A stretch of 64,000 nt of DNA, from NCBI GenBank assembly GCA_964574635.1, contig CAZNOG010000007.1, positions 62,001 through 126,000 on the forward strand, written 5' to 3'. Made by a program: the position numbers and the translations under genes. Below are positions 63,671 through 64,000 of this stretch, piece by piece. Numbering within the stretch: the stretch's first letter is position 1; each line of letters starts with the position of its first letter. The notes beneath the pieces were generated by a model, which ran no database searches, had not been told where the DNA came from, and saw only the letters and a program-made list of their open reading frames with translations. Origin of the DNA: CAZNOG01 sp964574635. Lineage in GTDB: Bacteria; Bacteroidota; Bacteroidia; Flavobacteriales_D; Cryomorphaceae.

Positions 63671-63767
63671 CGAAAATACCCCGTCGCCGACCCGTCGGTT
63701 TTCGATTTTCGACTGAACGGCGTCGGTGTGGGTTTACGGCTTGGAAGCCATCGACAACAAGGGCCCG

Positions 63768-63797
63768 CCACCGGCGGGTTGCTCCCGCCGCCGGTGG
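63768..63797 (-). terminator. GC-rich hairpin after the helicase gene
   Basis: CCACCGG-CGGG (63768-63778) pairs with CCCG-CCG-CCGGTGG (63784-63797), 11 base pairs with a 3-base bulge and a 5-base loop. It lies just downstream of the helicase stop on the minus strand. A moderately T-rich stretch (CCTTGTTGTC) follows, so this is a probable but not perfect terminator. Confidence 0.5.
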
Positions 63798-63805
63798 GGC
63801 TTGGC

Positions 63806-64000
63806 TCAATCGAGGACTTTCAGTTTGGCGAATTTCAGCAAGATCTGCTTTTGACCTACGGCCGCGAAAAACACCGTGGCTTTTTCGTTGGGGTGGTCGC
63901 CTGTGACGGAAAGTACTTTGCCTTTGCCGAATGTTTCGTGCTCCACGCGGATGCCGGCCAGGATGGTGCCGGGGGCGTGGACTTCGCCGGTGAACGCCGG
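63806..64000 (-). CDS. C-terminal part of a UvrD/PcrA-type DNA helicase (partial)
   Basis: The last 64 codons before a TGA, cut off by the window edge: GEVHAPGTILAGIRVEHETF, then GKGKVLSVTGDHPNEKATVFFAAVGQKQILLKFAKLKVLD. This is the Tudor-like C-terminal domain of PcrA/UvrD helicases (VxHxxFGxGxVxxxxG...A.V.F...G.K.LLLKFAKL), which in PcrA contacts RNA polymerase. Upstream gene body is outside the window, so the helicase motifs are not seen. Confidence 0.85.
   Translation of the reverse strand, partial: PAFTGEVHAPGTILAGIRVEHETFGKGKVLSVTGDHPNEKATVFFAAVGQKQILLKFAKLKVLD

Overview
The window looks like Bacteroidota chromosome, probably related to Flavobacteriales. The evidence is a secreted PKD protein with a type B type IX secretion (T9SS) C-terminal sorting domain, many lipoproteins, a large YidC, DUF6438, DUF983 and HIRAN-type small genes, and above all a recurring TANNTTTG box (the Bacteroidetes -7 promoter element) about 15-65 bases before many start codons. 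Most of the window is GC-rich housekeeping DNA. Two segments are visibly richer in A+T: the CRISPR-Cas9 locus (about 2.9-11.0 kb) and a small island (about 26.05-27.65 kb).

Region by region: 0-2.8 kb holds a Uup-like ABC-F ATPase and a small HIRAN protein. 2.9-10.3 kb is a complete type II-C CRISPR-Cas system: two degenerate repeats of a different CRISPR class, a 34-repeat array, then cas2, cas1 and cas9 (one operon on the minus strand), and a divergent tracrRNA whose anti-repeat, hairpins and terminator can be read directly. 10.5-16.9 kb carries an acidic hypothetical gene, a sodium:solute symporter and an FbpABC-type Fe(III) importer. 16.9-17.4 kb is a 164-bp tandem repeat. 17.5-20.8 kb has a patatin lipase, a CynX-type MFS transporter and a frameshifted lipoprotein gene. 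21.1-25.1 kb is a tight four-gene operon (nucleotide-sugar epimerase, GT2, LAB_N membrane protein, GT39) that I interpret as a lipid A/LPS sugar-decoration pathway. 25.1-28.0 kb is a scarred region of gene fragments, inverted repeats and an A+T-rich two-gene island between 21-bp direct repeats.

28.1-38.4 kb: Cu/Zn superoxide dismutase, PurL, an unknown polytopic membrane protein, an exported amidohydrolase, FadD, endonuclease IV and a Sco1-type copper chaperone. 38.4-44.4 kb: a fatty-acid beta-oxidation operon (MarR regulator, FadN-type bifunctional enzyme, thiolase, acyl-CoA dehydrogenase), which with FadD covers activation through thiolysis. 44.6-51.2 kb: a PD-(D/E)XK AddB-like repair nuclease coupled to a TPR protein, a small hypothetical gene and the T9SS cargo. 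51.2-58.4 kb: ElaA, SRAP/YedK, LhgO, DUF456, PurB plus an MsbA-like exporter, and DUF983. 58.5-64 kb: a conserved hypothetical gene, a DUF6438 lipoprotein overlapping yidC, pyrG, and the C-terminus of a UvrD/PcrA helicase at the window edge.

The most unusual content is the II-C locus. tracrRNA pairing says the array is transcribed toward cas2, while the only repeat with a changed 5' edge sits at the opposite, upstream end. This suggests that new spacers enter beside cas2 and that the array is not transcribed from an ordinary leader at its growing end.
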